Notes: a model not told the origin generated them from the letters alone. 22,149 nucleotides of DNA from Halobacteriales archaeon QS_9_70_65 (GCA_003023535.1 PXSC01000032.1:1-22149); one strand, 5' to 3'; positions 7,894 to 16,303 are shown, counted from the stretch's first letter. Program-made: numbers and translations.

Positions 7894-8478
7894 TCAGGTC
7901 GTCGCGTCCGCGTCGGACCGCCGGACGGCGGCGACCAGCTCCTCGACCCGGCGGACGGCGGCGAACTCGCCGGCCAGGTGTGCCAGCGCCGACCGGTGGA
8001 CCGCCGACGGCGCCATGCGCTCGCCGTCGAACTCCCGGTCGAAGGCCGCCGTCGCGTCGCGGGCCAGGTGGACCTCGAAGCCGCGGTTCTCGGCCGTCCG
8101 GGTCGTCGTCGAGACGCAGTGGTCGGTCGTCAGCCCGCAGACGACGAGCGTGTCGTGGCCCCGCTCGCGGAGCCACGGCTCGAGGTCGGTGTCGAGAAAG
8201 GCGCCGTTGACGCGCTTCTCGAAGACCGGTTCCCCGTCGGCCGGCGCGAGGTCGGGTTCGAACTGGAAGCCCGGCTCGTCGGGCGACAGCGGCGAGTCCG
8301 GCTCCGTCGAGGCGTGACGGACGTGGACGACCGGCAGGCCCGCCTCCCGCCACGCCGACAGCAACCGTCCGGCCCGCGTCTCGGCGTCGGGGTTGTTCCG
8401 GCTCCCCCAGCACGGGTCGTCGAACCCCCGTTGGAAGTCGACGAGCAGCAGCACGGGCGTCCCGTCCAGTCCGGTCAC
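7894..8478 (-). CDS. Isochorismatase-family cysteine hydrolase
   Basis: A 194-residue cytosolic hydrolase of the isochorismatase-like fold (the family also holds nicotinamidase, N-carbamoylsarcosine amidase and biuret hydrolase). The catalytic triad is visible as Asp14 in LLLVDFQ, Lys88 in FEKRVNGAF and Cys121 in [12 protein letters not shown]; a nucleophilic cysteine indicates amidase-type chemistry. The start is the GTG at 8478, whose GTGA overlaps the TGA of the upstream YqcI-type gene. An open frame extends further upstream, but only as an out-of-frame shadow of that gene. The coupling implies the two products act on the same substrate. The exact substrate is unknown. Confidence 0.9.
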   Translation of the reverse strand: MTGLDGTPVLLLVDFQRGFDDPCWGSRNNPDAETRAGRLLSAWREAGLPVVHVRHASTEPDSPLSPDEPGFQFEPDLAPADGEPVFEKRVNGAFLDTDLEPWLRERGHDTLVVCGLTTDHCVSTTTRTAENRGFEVHLARDATAAFDREFDGERMAPSAVHRSALAHLAGEFAAVRRVEELVAAVRRSDADATT

Positions 8479-9302
8479 AGCTCCACGCTGACGACGCGGT
8501 CGGTGTCGTCGATCAGTCGCTCGGACTTGGGGTGGTCCCGCGTCACGGTGATGGGACAGTCGTCGGGGGCCTGGGCGTCGTCCGACGAGAGCATGTACTG
8601 CGGCCACTCGCGGTCGCCCTCGACGCCCCAGTCGCCGAGGTCGGCGTGCGGGCAGACGCCGTCGTACTCCTCGAGCCGCCCCTGGATGACGTCGCGGGCC
8701 CGCTGGCCGGCCTCGTGGTCGGCCGTGGCGTCGAGGCTCTCGAACAGCGCCCGGGGCTGGAAGGTGACCTCCAGGCCGACCGGACAGTACCGGCTCGTCC
8801 GGTCGTCGTAGAACGGCGCCCGACAGGTCGGAAACATCGGCTCGCCGGCGAAACAGAACTCCCAGTAGGGGTCGTCCGGGTCCGTCGGGATGTCCGCGGG
8901 CCACGGCTCGGGGTCGTGGACGTGGAGGAACTGGAGAATGTGCCACAGCGCCTCGTGGTAGTCGGCCTCCGAGAGCGGGTCGGCCGGCGGCCGGAAGAAC
9001 GTCACGAGCGAGGTGCGGTCGCCGTGGTCCCGCCAGGTGTCGAGATACGCCGCGAGCGTCCGGCCGAGTTCCAGCAGGGCGTCGGGGTCGGTCGTCGACG
9101 GCACCGCGGTGTACAGCGGCTCGCCGTCGCGGACGGACTCGGCGCCGAAGAAACACGGAAACGGCGATCCGTTCCGCTCGCCGGTCAATCCCTCGTGGAA
9201 CGTCCGCCAGTGATCGGCGACCCAGTCGGGCGCCTCGCCCGATTCGACCCGCGTCTCGACGGTCGACTGCTCGACCAGCGATCCGACGACGGAGTCGGTC
9301 AT
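8475..9302 (-). CDS. YqcI/YcgG family protein (putative heme-dependent N-oxygenase family)
   Basis: A 275-residue soluble protein that I assign to the YqcI/YcgG family from its FPCFFG motif (48-53), the [15 protein letters not shown] block (116-130), [11 protein letters not shown] (147-157) and the PYDDRTS / [12 protein letters not shown] pattern. Characterised relatives include the heme enzymes GntA (pre-guanitoxin N-hydroxylase) and DcsA (arginine N-hydroxylase in D-cycloserine synthesis), which hydroxylate guanidino nitrogen. Whether this haloarchaeal branch binds heme is not known. It is the first gene of a coupled pair with an isochorismatase-fold hydrolase. The ATG at 9302 matches the start of the family-like sequence. 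Family call fairly firm; reaction inferred. Confidence 0.8.
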   Translation of the reverse strand: MTDSVVGSLVEQSTVETRVESGEAPDWVADHWRTFHEGLTGERNGSPFPCFFGAESVRDGEPLYTAVPSTTDPDALLELGRTLAAYLDTWRDHGDRTSLVTFFRPPADPLSEADYHEALWHILQFLHVHDPEPWPADIPTDPDDPYWEFCFAGEPMFPTCRAPFYDDRTSRYCPVGLEVTFQPRALFESLDATADHEAGQRARDVIQGRLEEYDGVCPHADLGDWGVEGDREWPQYMLSSDDAQAPDDCPITVTRDHPKSERLIDDTDRVVSVEL

Positions 9303-9330
9303 CGTTACAGCCGAGGCGCCGTGTTCGTTT

Positions 9331-9650
9331 CTATCCTTCGTCTTCCGGACGATCGGTGGACGTCCGTCGAGTCCGGTCGCCGTGCTCGACCCGGCCGTCC
9401 CCGGCGACCCGGCGGCGGAGCCCGCCGCGGCCGGGTAGCGCCGCCCGAACGCCCGGCTCCCCGAGCCGTCGCTCCAGGTACGGGCAGGGCTCGCGTGGCT
9501 CCGCCCCGGCACGGACGGCTCCGCTGACCCGGAACCGCTCGGCGGGATGTATAGCGTGGCGCCGGCGAAGGCGAGCAGGGTGAGACCGACGAGCGGCCCG
9601 AAGACGACGCCGAAGCTGGACGCCTGATACGGCGCGCCGGTAAAAGGCGC
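9331..9650 (-). pseudogene. Possible remnant of a small membrane protein gene
   Basis: The 447-bp gap between 9303 and 9749 holds one suggestive stretch. Minus strand 9613-9542 encodes a clean transmembrane segment, FGVVFGPLVGLTLLAFAGAT followed by LYIP, with haloarchaeal codon use. It is preceded by a CCTTTTACC box near 9640-9648. No ATG or GTG lies in frame at the expected place (the codons read TAT CAG GCG). After the membrane segment the frame becomes Ser/Gly/Pro-rich, while another frame gives a plausible charged tail (REPCPYLERRLGEPG...) ending at 9331. This looks like a small gene that lost its start and frame, but coincidence is possible. I see nothing else in the gap. Confidence 0.35.
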
Positions 9651-9749
9651 CGCGATTCGTCGGCGCGCCGGGTCGGCGGCCGGCCCCCAAGCCGAGGCAG
9701 CCGACGGGTCGACCGGAGGTTGAAGTAGGAAGCCGGGACCAACCCGCCC

Positions 9750-10357
9750 ATGTCGACGCGCGTCATCGCCGGCGACTGTACCGTCCGCTCCGGCGGCCGC
9801 CGGGAGACGACCCGACGCGGCCGCGTGGTCGTGGTCGTCAAGCCCGACGACACCGTCCTGGTCCACGACGCCGACGGCTACCAGCCGGTGGCGTGGCTCA
9901 CCCGGCCGGCCGAACTGACGCTGACGACGGACCCGCTGTGGCTGGTGGCCGTCGACGGCGACGAGTCGCTGCACGTGACGGCCGAGGCGGCTGCCGGGAG
10001 CGGTTCCCGCTGCCCGGCGGTGCCTCGGTGCGGGAGTCGACCTGCGACGACTGCGGACTCCCGCGAATCCGCGTCGAGCGGGGCGAGACCTTCGAGGTGT
10101 GTCTGGACTACGACTGCGAGTCGCTACTGTCGGCCGTCGAGACGCGGTTCGACCGCGAGTGGGACTGCCCGGAGTGCGGTGGCGCCCTGGAGATACTCCG
10201 TCGCGGCGGGCTCATCGCGGGCTGTGAGGGCTACCCCGACTGCGAAACCGGCTTCGCGCTGCCGGACGGGTCCGTCGCCGGCGACTGCGACTGCGGGCTC
10301 CCGCGCTTCGAGACCGACGCCGGCGAGCGGTGTCTCGACTCCGGCTGCGACGCGTGA
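9750..10357 (+). pseudogene. NucS-N-like / topoisomerase-type zinc-ribbon protein, internally deleted and frameshifted
   Basis: The first frame (MSTRVIAGDCTVR ... KPDDTVLVHDADGYQPVAWL ... SLHVTAE) is the beta-rich N-terminal domain that I recall from haloarchaeal proteins of the DUF91/NucS N-terminal type. At about 9985-9990 the frame changes. The rest reads GCRERFPLPGGASVREST followed by paired cysteine motifs CDDCGLP...CLDYDC, CPECGG...CEGYPDC and CDCGLP...CLDSGC, i.e. topoisomerase-like C4 zinc ribbons. Homologues as I remember them have about 35-40 more residues at the join, including the first half of another zinc ribbon. The product would bind nucleic acid. The gene sits 73 bp ahead of endA on the same strand, so an RNA or DNA processing role is plausible. 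As given, it cannot make the full protein. Confidence 0.75.
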
Positions 10358-10430
10358 GGCCGGCGAAACGCCTTCGATCGCCGAGGGCCGACCGCAGCGG
10401 CTATACGCCAGCGCCCGCGACCTGAGAACG

Positions 10431-11435
10431 ATGGAGGGCCACCAGCGCGGCGGCGTCGTCGAGGTCGGGGAAAACGCCCGCGAGCGGTACTACGACTCCA
10501 GCGGCTACGGCCGCCCGGACGGCGACGGGGTCGTCCTCGCGGTCGTCGAGGCCGCCCACCTGCTGTACCGCGACGACCTCGCAGCCGTCGACGACCGCGA
10601 CTTCGGGGCGTTCCTCGCGGACAACCCCGACGCGGTCGTCCCGTTTCTCGTCTACCGCGACCTCCGGGACCGCGGCTTCTACGTCTCGCCCGCCCGCGAG
10701 GGGTGGGTCGACGGCCACGCGGGCGTCGATCTCGTCGTCCACCCCCGCGGCGACGGGCCGTGGGACGGCACCGTCGCCCACCGCGTCCGGGTGGTCGACG
10801 AGCGGGCCGCGGTCCCGCTGGCCGACCTCGGCGGCGTCGTCCTGGCCGTCGTCGACGAGGAAAGCGAGATCACCTACCTCGAGACCGAGCGGCCGGCCGT
10901 CTCGGGGACGAGCGGCTGCTCGCTGTCGGCACCGGCCGAGGGCGTCCTGCTCGGCGACCGGGTGCTCGTCGACGAGCCGCCGGCGGCGCTGTACGGGTCG
11001 GGCTTCTACGGCCAGCGGATGGGCCGCGACGGGGCGCTACAGTTGTCGCTGCTGGAGGCGGCGTCCCTTGCCGAGCGGGGCGACCTCGCCGTCGACGGCG
11101 GCGCCGGGGCGGTCCGCGAGCGGGGCCGTGCCGCCGGCGGCGAGCGGTTCGACCGCCGGCTGACCGTCTACCGCCGGCTCCGCGAACGGGGTGTCGTCCC
11201 CAAGACCGGTTTCAAGTTCGGCGCCGACTTCCGTACCTACGCCGACGTCGACAGCGTCGACGACCTGGGTCACTCCGAACTCCTAGTCCGAGTGCTGCCG
11301 GCCGGCGTCGTCCGGTCGCCGCGGGAGCTCGCGCTGGACGTCCGGCTGGCCCACGGCGTCCGCAAGCGGATGGTCTTCGCGCTCGTCGACGGCGACGACG
11401 TCGAGTGGGTATCGGTCGGCCGGCTGACGCCCTGA
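10431..11435 (+). CDS. endA: tRNA-intron splicing endonuclease EndA
   Basis: A 334-residue enzyme that cleaves the bulge-helix-bulge motif in pre-tRNA and pre-rRNA introns. The length and internal duplication fit the two-repeat alpha2 class found in haloarchaea. The catalytic triad is visible in the C-terminal repeat: Tyr270 in FKFGADFRTY, His281 in GHSELLVRVLP and Lys312 in LAHGVRKRMVF, with the spacing expected for the family. The N-terminal repeat (around VVEAAHLLYRDDL and DLRDRGFYV) is the degenerate structural half. The ATG at 10431 gives a full-length start. Unlike its neighbours the gene shows no frame break. trpS lies downstream; in haloarchaea the best-known EndA substrate is intron-containing pre-tRNA-Trp. 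Confidence 0.95.
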   Translation: MEGHQRGGVVEVGENARERYYDSSGYGRPDGDGVVLAVVEAAHLLYRDDLAAVDDRDFGAFLADNPDAVVPFLVYRDLRDRGFYVSPAREGWVDGHAGVDLVVHPRGDGPWDGTVAHRVRVVDERAAVPLADLGGVVLAVVDEESEITYLETERPAVSGTSGCSLSAPAEGVLLGDRVLVDEPPAALYGSGFYGQRMGRDGALQLSLLEAASLAERGDLAVDGGAGAVRERGRAAGGERFDRRLTVYRRLRERGVVPKTGFKFGADFRTYADVDSVDDLGHSELLVRVLPAGVVRSPRELALDVRLAHGVRKRMVFALVDGDDVEWVSVGRLTP

Positions 11436-11469
11436 TCCGGTCCGCCGTGGGTCGGGCCGTCCGGCGGCG

Positions 11470-12030
11470 TCAGAGGAACCGCCGGACGTCGGCGACCGCG
11501 TCGCCGCGGCCGTCCCCACCGTCGACGGGGACCTCGTCGAACCAGTCGGCGGTCCGGTCGTCGCCCTCGACCCCGGGGTCGGCCTCTCCGGCCGGTGAGG
11601 CGCCGACGACGACCTGGAACGTCACGCTGTGCGGTGAGTCGGCGCCCTCGACGCGGTGCTCGACGCGCCGGACGGCCCGCACTCCCTCGAGTGCGACCGG
11701 CCCGCCGGCGGGTTCGGCGGCCGTCTCGCGGGCGACCGCCGCCCAGTCCTCGTCCGGGCCGACGGTGCGGTTCGGCAGGACGGCGTCGTCGCCAGCGACG
11801 AGGACGAGCACCTCGCCGTGCTCGTTCGTCACGCCGACGACGACGCGGCCCGCCGCGTCCGCCGCACAGTGGGATTCGTCGTCGTGGACGTACCTCCGCT
11901 CGTCGTACTCGACGTCCTCACGCTCGCGGAGCCGCGCCGGCTCCAGCGGGACGCCGATGGCGGTTCGCTCCGTCGCTGCTGTCGAATCTGGTATGTTTCC
12001 TGTCATTTCACGTGAGCCACTGCCGCTCAT
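11470..12030 (-). CDS. Nudix-fold-like protein with a degenerate Nudix box
   Basis: A 186-residue acidic protein. RVVVGVTNEHGEVLVLVAGDDAVLPNRTVGPDEDWAAVARETAAE follows the sequence order of a Nudix hydrolase (beta strand, substrate loop, Nudix helix). However, the metal-binding REXXEEXG is not there: residues 101-110 read RETAAEPAGG, with only one of the usual glutamates. The protein is probably a non-catalytic or altered member of the haloarchaeal Nudix group. Starts at 12030 (ATG) and 12006 (ATG) are both possible; 12030 is chosen, with a GAGAAAAACG box about 37-46 bp upstream. It converges on endA with 34 bp between the stops and diverges from trpS. Confidence 0.7.
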   Translation of the reverse strand: MSGSGSREMTGNIPDSTAATERTAIGVPLEPARLREREDVEYDERRYVHDDESHCAADAAGRVVVGVTNEHGEVLVLVAGDDAVLPNRTVGPDEDWAAVARETAAEPAGGPVALEGVRAVRRVEHRVEGADSPHSVTFQVVVGASPAGEADPGVEGDDRTADWFDEVPVDGGDGRGDAVADVRRFL

Positions 12031-12251
12031 CGAGCGATGCACCGACGCCAAACCGACCGAGAGTCGTTTTTCTCCCTCGGATACAACGGATAGCAGCTAC
12101 TACCGGAAAACAGTTATCATATCGGTTTAATTTACTCTCCACTTACCATTTCGGACGTCTCGTTTTTAACCTTTTCGCCGGTGCCGGCCGTGACACGTCC
12201 CCACGGCGGCGGAAGAACTACCTCCATCCGGGTCGGCCCCCTGCGTATGCG

Positions 12252-12297
12252 GTCCGCTTTCCGACTCGCGTGGCGCCCGCACGGACGGAAAGCGGAC
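12252..12297. other. Long perfect inverted repeat (hairpin 1)
   Basis: GTCCGCTTTCCG (12252-12263) is followed after 22 bases by its exact reverse complement CGGAAAGCGGAC (12286-12297). The loop can itself pair CGTG with CACG. Confidence 0.75.
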
Positions 12298-12301
12298 GGT
12301 G

Positions 12302-12347
12302 TCGCGGCCGGCGGTCGTCGGGCCTCACCCGGCTGACCGCCGCCGCG
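12302..12347. other. Second inverted repeat (hairpin 2)
   Basis: CGGCGGTC (12309-12316) pairs with GACCGCCG (12335-12342). The stem extends outward with one bulge (GCGGC/CCGC) and inward with CGGG/CCCG. It begins only five bases after hairpin 1 ends. Confidence 0.65.
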
Positions 12348-12491
12348 GCGCCCACTCCTCGCTTCTCCGACCGCACCGTCCGCAGAGTGACCCGACCACC
12401 GACACATGACACGACGCGACGACCACGGCGAGGCGCACGGAGACGGAACCGACGAGCGGGCTGGCCGGCCCGACGACCCGCGGAAACGAAC

Positions 12492-12500
12492 GGTTTTTGC
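12492..12500 (+). promoter_or_regulatory. Probable TATA box of trpS
   Basis: GGTTTTTGC, 29-37 bp before the ATG at 12529, in GC-rich surroundings. This position supports the chosen trpS start and a leaderless transcript. Confidence 0.5.
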
Positions 12501-12528
12501 GTCCCACGGGCCGATCTGTTGGCATTCA

Positions 12529-13936
12529 ATGACCGACGATACCGGAGACGACCGACCGCTGCCGGACGGGGGGACGGACGTCGGCGCCGACGCCGACGGC
12601 GTGGCGCTGGACCCGTGGGGGTCGTCGGCCGTCGACGACTACCGGAAGCTGTTCGAGGAGTTCGGCATCGAGTCCTTCGACGACGTCATCGGCGAGGTAG
12701 GCGATGCGGAACGACGAGCCGTTCGCCGCGCTGTCGGGGTTCATGCCGACCGGCGACCCCCACATCGGCCACAAGCTGGTGTTCGACGAGTTGATCTGGC
12801 ACCAGCAGCACGGCGGCGACGTCTACGGCCTCATCGCGGACCTGGAAGCCCACGCCGCCCGCGGGCTCGACTGGGGCGAGATCGACGAGCACGCCGAGAG
12901 CTACCTGCTATCGCTGATCGCGCTGGGGTTCGATCCCGGAGAGGGCGAGATATACCGGCAGTCGACCAACCGCGAGGTCCAGGATCTGGCGTTCGAACTC
13001 GGCACGAAGGCCAACTTCTCGGAACTGGGCGCCATCTACGACTTCGACGGCGAGACGGAGGTGTCGTACATGCAGTCGGTCGTCACCCAGATGGCCGACA
13101 TCCTCTACCCGCAGGCCGGCGACCCGAAGCCGGAGGCCTACGCCAGCTTCGAACTCGAGGACGACGAGCGCGAACTCGTCGCCCGCGCCCACGAGGCCCT
13201 GTCCGGCGACGACGAGAGCGACGGGGAGTCGGACGTCCGGTGTGCGGAGGCCGCCGACTGGCTCGCCGAGGAGTCGCCGGACGCGACGGCGCTGTGGGAC
13301 GCCGTCGAGACACTGCGGGCCGGCGGCAAGGAGCCGCTTCGACCGCGGGTTCGCGTGTTGGACCGCAACGCCACCGACGAGGCCTTCGAGGCGCTCGTCG
13401 AGGCCGTCGACGGCGAGAAGCGCGTCTACGACGGCCACGTCGACTGCTTCGAGCTGGACCGCGAGGCCGCCGAAGAGCTGGCCCGCGAGATCGAGGTCGA
13501 CCACGGCGGCTACGGCTTCCTGCCGCCGTCGTCGGTCTATCATCGGTTCATGACCGGGCTGACCGGCGGGAAGATGTCCTCGTCGGTGCCGGCCTCCCAT
13601 ATCAGCCTGCTGGACGATCCCGAAGAGGGCTACGACAAGGTGATGGCCGCGACGACGGGCGGCCGCGAGACCGCCGAGAAGCAGCGCGAGCTCGGCGGCG
13701 AGCCGGACGACTGTCCCGTTTACGAGCTGTACGCTTACCTGCTGGCGGAGGCCGACGACGACTTCGCCGCCGAGGTGTACGAGGAGTGTGCGACCGGCGA
13801 GCGGCTCTGCGGCGGCTGCAAGGAGCAGGCCGCCGAGCTGATGGCGGCGTTCCTCGAGGAACACCAGGAGAAACGCGAGGAGGCCCGGGAGCTGCTCGCC
13901 GACCTCGGGGTCGACCTCGACGGCGACCGGCGCTGA
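12529..13936 (+). pseudogene. trpS: Tryptophanyl-tRNA synthetase, two internal deletions and one frameshift
   Basis: Class I aminoacyl-tRNA synthetase charging tRNA-Trp. The N-terminal 57 residues (MTDDTGDDRP ... LDPWGSSAVDDYRKLFEEFGI ... DVIGEV) are in one frame. From about 12700 the protein continues in another frame at AMRNDEPFAALSGFMPTGDPHIGHK, which holds the HIGH motif. The roughly 25 residues usually found between (PSPHYLMRRG... type) are missing. A second, in-frame gap lies near 13133: DILYPQAGDPKPE is followed at once by AYASFELEDDE, without the conserved segment around the GPDQDPH active-site motif. The KMSKS motif (GGKMSSSVP) and C-terminus are present. As written it cannot be a working enzyme. 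Haloarchaea may carry a second trpS, so loss would not necessarily be lethal. Confidence 0.9.
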
Positions 13937-14193
13937 TGGCCCGGCGCTGCTGGCTGGTCGAGCGGACCTACACCGACCGCGACACCATCGTCCTGGTGTA
14001 CGCGACGCCGGACGGCGAGCGGTCGTCCCGCAAGGAGCTTGCGGGGCCGACGATCGAGCGGACGACGGTGACGGCCGCCGTCGCGGTCGACGACGACGAC
14101 CTCGAGGCGGTCGACGACGAGGCGACCCGCCGGCGGTACGCCGCGGAGGTCGACCACGTCCGGGCCGCCTTCGACCCGGATGGCCCACTCTAA
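13936..14193 (+). CDS. Small acidic protein following trpS
   Basis: 85 residues beginning MARRCWLVERTYTDRDTIVLVYATPDGERSSRKEL and ending in an acidic helix (AAVAVDDDDLEAVDDEATRRRYAAEVDHVRAAF, read in parts). The ATG overlaps the trpS TGA by one base, so it is co-translated with trpS. I recall similar small proteins after trpS in other haloarchaea, but they have no known function. No cysteine pair, membrane segment or signal peptide is visible. Probably a small alpha/beta cytosolic protein. Confidence 0.75.
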   Translation: MARRCWLVERTYTDRDTIVLVYATPDGERSSRKELAGPTIERTTVTAAVAVDDDDLEAVDDEATRRRYAAEVDHVRAAFDPDGPL

Positions 14194-14216
14194 CACACTA
14201 CAGAAGAGCCTCAAGG

Positions 14217-14224
14217 TCTATAGT
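14217..14224 (+). promoter_or_regulatory. TATA box of the ABC transporter operon
   Basis: TCTATAGT, 26-33 bp before the ATG at 14250, in a 56-bp gap. It marks the start of a new transcription unit after the trpS operon and implies a leaderless mRNA. Confidence 0.6.
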
Positions 14225-14249
14225 CCGTCGGTCTGAAGCGAAACCCGAC

Positions 14250-15158
14250 ATGGTCGCCATACAACTGGACGACGTTCACAAGTCGTTCGGCACCGTCCGC
14301 GCGCTGCGGGGGGTCGACCTCGAGGTCGACGAGGGCGAGGTGTTCGGCTTCCTCGGCCCGAACGGGGCCGGCAAGTCCACCACCATCAACATCGTGTTGG
14401 ACTTCGTTCGGCCGGACCAGGGCAGCGTCAGTGTGCTCGGACACGACGCCAACGAGGAGACCGTCCCGGTCCGGGAGCGGACCGGCGTGCTGCCGGAGGG
14501 GTTCGACCTCTACGAGCGGCTGACCGCCCGCGAGCACCTCCGCTTCGCCATCGAATCGAAGGAGGCCGACCAGGATCCCTACCCCCTGCTGGAACGGGTC
14601 GGCCTCGAGGACGCCATCGACCGGAAGGCCGGCGGCTTCTCGACCGGAATGCGCCAGCGGCTCGCCCTGGCGATGGCGCTGGTCGGCGACCCCGACCTGC
14701 TCATCCTCGACGAGCCCACCTCCGGGCTCGACCCCAACGGCGCCCGCGAACTGCGGGACATCGTCGAGAGCGAGGCCGCCGACGGCACGACCGTCTTCTT
14801 TTCATCGCACATCCTCGGGCAGGTCGAGGCCGTCTGTGACCGTGTCGGCATCATCCGCGAGGGCGAACTCGTCGCCGTCGACAGCATCGGCGGCCTCCGG
14901 GAGAACGTCGGCGGCGGTTCGACGCTCGTCGTCGAGGTCGACGAGGTGCCGGACGACGTCGCCCACCGGCTGAAGAGCCTCGACGGCATCGATAGCGTCT
15001 CCGTCGACGGCCGGACGCTCCGGGTCGGCTGCGACGACGACGAAAAGACCACCGTCATCGACGAACTCGAAGGGATGGGCGCGACCGTCGAGGACTTCTC
15101 GACGGAGGAGGCCCCGCTGGAGGACCTCTTCGCCGCCTACACGGAGGGCGAGGCATGA
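14250..15158 (+). CDS. ABC transporter ATP-binding protein (ABC-2 type exporter)
   Basis: A 302-residue ATPase subunit. Walker A GPNGAGKST is at 36-44, the signature STGMRQRLALA begins at 131, Walker B LLILDEP is at 150-156 and the H-loop is His187 in SSHIL. The roughly 70-residue C-terminal extension (LVVEVDEVPDDVAHRLKSL ... EDLFAAYTEGEA) ends in the motif typical of drug/Na+/copper-type ABC-2 exporters (NatA, NosF, CcmA-like). The stop overlaps the permease start as ATGA, so the two subunits are translationally coupled. Substrate unknown. The sequence is complete and without oddities. Confidence 0.95.
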   Translation: MVAIQLDDVHKSFGTVRALRGVDLEVDEGEVFGFLGPNGAGKSTTINIVLDFVRPDQGSVSVLGHDANEETVPVRERTGVLPEGFDLYERLTAREHLRFAIESKEADQDPYPLLERVGLEDAIDRKAGGFSTGMRQRLALAMALVGDPDLLILDEPTSGLDPNGARELRDIVESEAADGTTVFFSSHILGQVEAVCDRVGIIREGELVAVDSIGGLRENVGGGSTLVVEVDEVPDDVAHRLKSLDGIDSVSVDGRTLRVGCDDDEKTTVIDELEGMGATVEDFSTEEAPLEDLFAAYTEGEA

Positions 15159-15991
15159 GCGTCCTCGCGGTCGCCGAGAAGGACTTCCGGGACGCCGTCC
15201 GCTCGCGGCTGATGATCGTCGTCGCGGTGATGTTCGTCGCGCTCACCGGCGGCGGCGTATTGCTTGCCACCACGGCCGGCGGCGAGGCGTCTCTCGGCAT
15301 CCTGGGGGCAATCGGCGCCCTCCGGAGCGGAACGGCGATCTTCGTCCCCATCATCGCGCTGGGTATCGCCTACCGAGCTATCGCCGGCGAGCAAGCGAGC
15401 GGGAGCTTGAAACTGCTGCTGTCGCTTCCCAACTCCCGGCTCGACGTCGTTCTCGGGAAGTTTCTCGGGCGGGCAGCCGTCGTCACCGTCGCGATCGTCA
15501 TCGGATTCGTCTCCATGCTCCTGGCCGCCGCACTCACCGTCGACCAGGGGATTCAGCCCGAGGTCATCGTCGTGTTTATGCTGTCGGCGCTGCTTTTGGC
15601 CATCGTCTTCATCAGCATCGCGGTGAGCGTCTCGGCGTTCACCAACTCGACGTTCGCCGCCGCCATCGGCTCGTTCAGCTTCTTCATCCTGTTTCAGTTC
15701 GCCTGGCGGGGCCTCATCTTCCTGATTCGGTACGCCGTCAACGGGTTCAGCTTCGAGGACATCCCCGCCGAAGCGCCGGATTGGGTAGAGGTCATGACGA
15801 TTCTGAACCCTCAGACCGGCTGGACACAGGCCGACCGATGGCTCGTCAACCGCGTCGCCGACTCCCAGGAGACACAGCAGACGGCCGACGCCTTCTACCT
15901 CGAGCCCTGGTTCGGCTTCGTGGTGTTGGGGCTGTGGATCGTCCTGCCGCTCGTCGTCGGCTACCTCCGCTTCGAGTCGGCGGACCTCTGA
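15155..15991 (+). CDS. ABC-2 type transporter permease (NosY-like)
   Basis: A 278-residue integral membrane subunit. The N-terminal amphipathic EKDFRDAVRSR is followed by about six transmembrane segments. A cytosolic coupling region, YRAIAGEQASGSLKLLLSLP, is the permease motif that contacts the ATPase in NosY/ABC-2 proteins. The large loop before the last helix (NPQTGWTQADRWLVNRV ... LEPWFGF) is also typical of the NosY/CopY-like branch. It partners with the ATPase immediately upstream (ATGA overlap). Direction is presumably export; substrate unknown. Confidence 0.93.
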   Translation: MSVLAVAEKDFRDAVRSRLMIVVAVMFVALTGGGVLLATTAGGEASLGILGAIGALRSGTAIFVPIIALGIAYRAIAGEQASGSLKLLLSLPNSRLDVVLGKFLGRAAVVTVAIVIGFVSMLLAAALTVDQGIQPEVIVVFMLSALLLAIVFISIAVSVSAFTNSTFAAAIGSFSFFILFQFAWRGLIFLIRYAVNGFSFEDIPAEAPDWVEVMTILNPQTGWTQADRWLVNRVADSQETQQTADAFYLEPWFGFVVLGLWIVLPLVVGYLRFESADL

Positions 15992-16303
15992 TACCGGTCG
16001 TCGCGGGTCGTTCGACCACGTGGAGGCGAGGTCGATCCGACACATCGAACCCGAGCCCCCGATATCGTGTCACGGACAGTTGCGACGACCGAGACGAGCC
16101 GTCGGTCGACCGTCGAACGGCCGTCTGACGGGTGGCCCGCGGCGCCGCCGTCGTGCGGTTTCACTTCCGGTCCGCATGGCCGGGGTTTATTACCTCGTCA
16201 CGCCCAGGGCGAGACGCACACGCTCCTTTCCCCTTTCGACGCACGCCCGCCAGCGGCGGCGCCGTCCCGGAAGGCATACGCCGGGGCGGTAAGTATTGCA
16301 GGC
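15992..16303. other. Intergenic region and possible leader of ilvA
   Basis: 312 bp without a supportable gene. The best promoter element is GTTTATTAC at 16187-16195, which would give an ilvA transcript with an untranslated leader of roughly 85 nt. A weaker GGCATACG near 16273-16280 would make it leaderless. I did not recognise a known riboswitch. Confidence 0.4.

Larger units (their letters stand above)
12031..12528. other. Gene-free divergent region with AT-rich core and two strong hairpins
   Basis: About 500 bp between the divergent Nudix-like and trpS genes. At 12100-12175 the sequence is AT-rich (TTATCATATCGGTTTAATTT; GTTTTTAACCTTTT) and looks promoter-bearing. From 12190 on it is GC-rich, with two adjacent hairpins at 12252-12297 and 12302-12347. 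ORFs crossing it have no family-like sequence. I see no gene that I can support. Confidence 0.5.

Noticed and set aside
12190..12400. SRP (7S) RNA or RNase P RNA upstream of trpS
   Set aside because: The hairpins are suggestive, but the conserved core motifs of these RNAs were not found on either strand and the region is short.
12406..12528. Longer trpS start at 12406
   Set aside because: The 41 extra residues are Arg/Asp-rich and non-conserved, and a TATA-like box lies inside them, correctly placed for the ATG at 12529.
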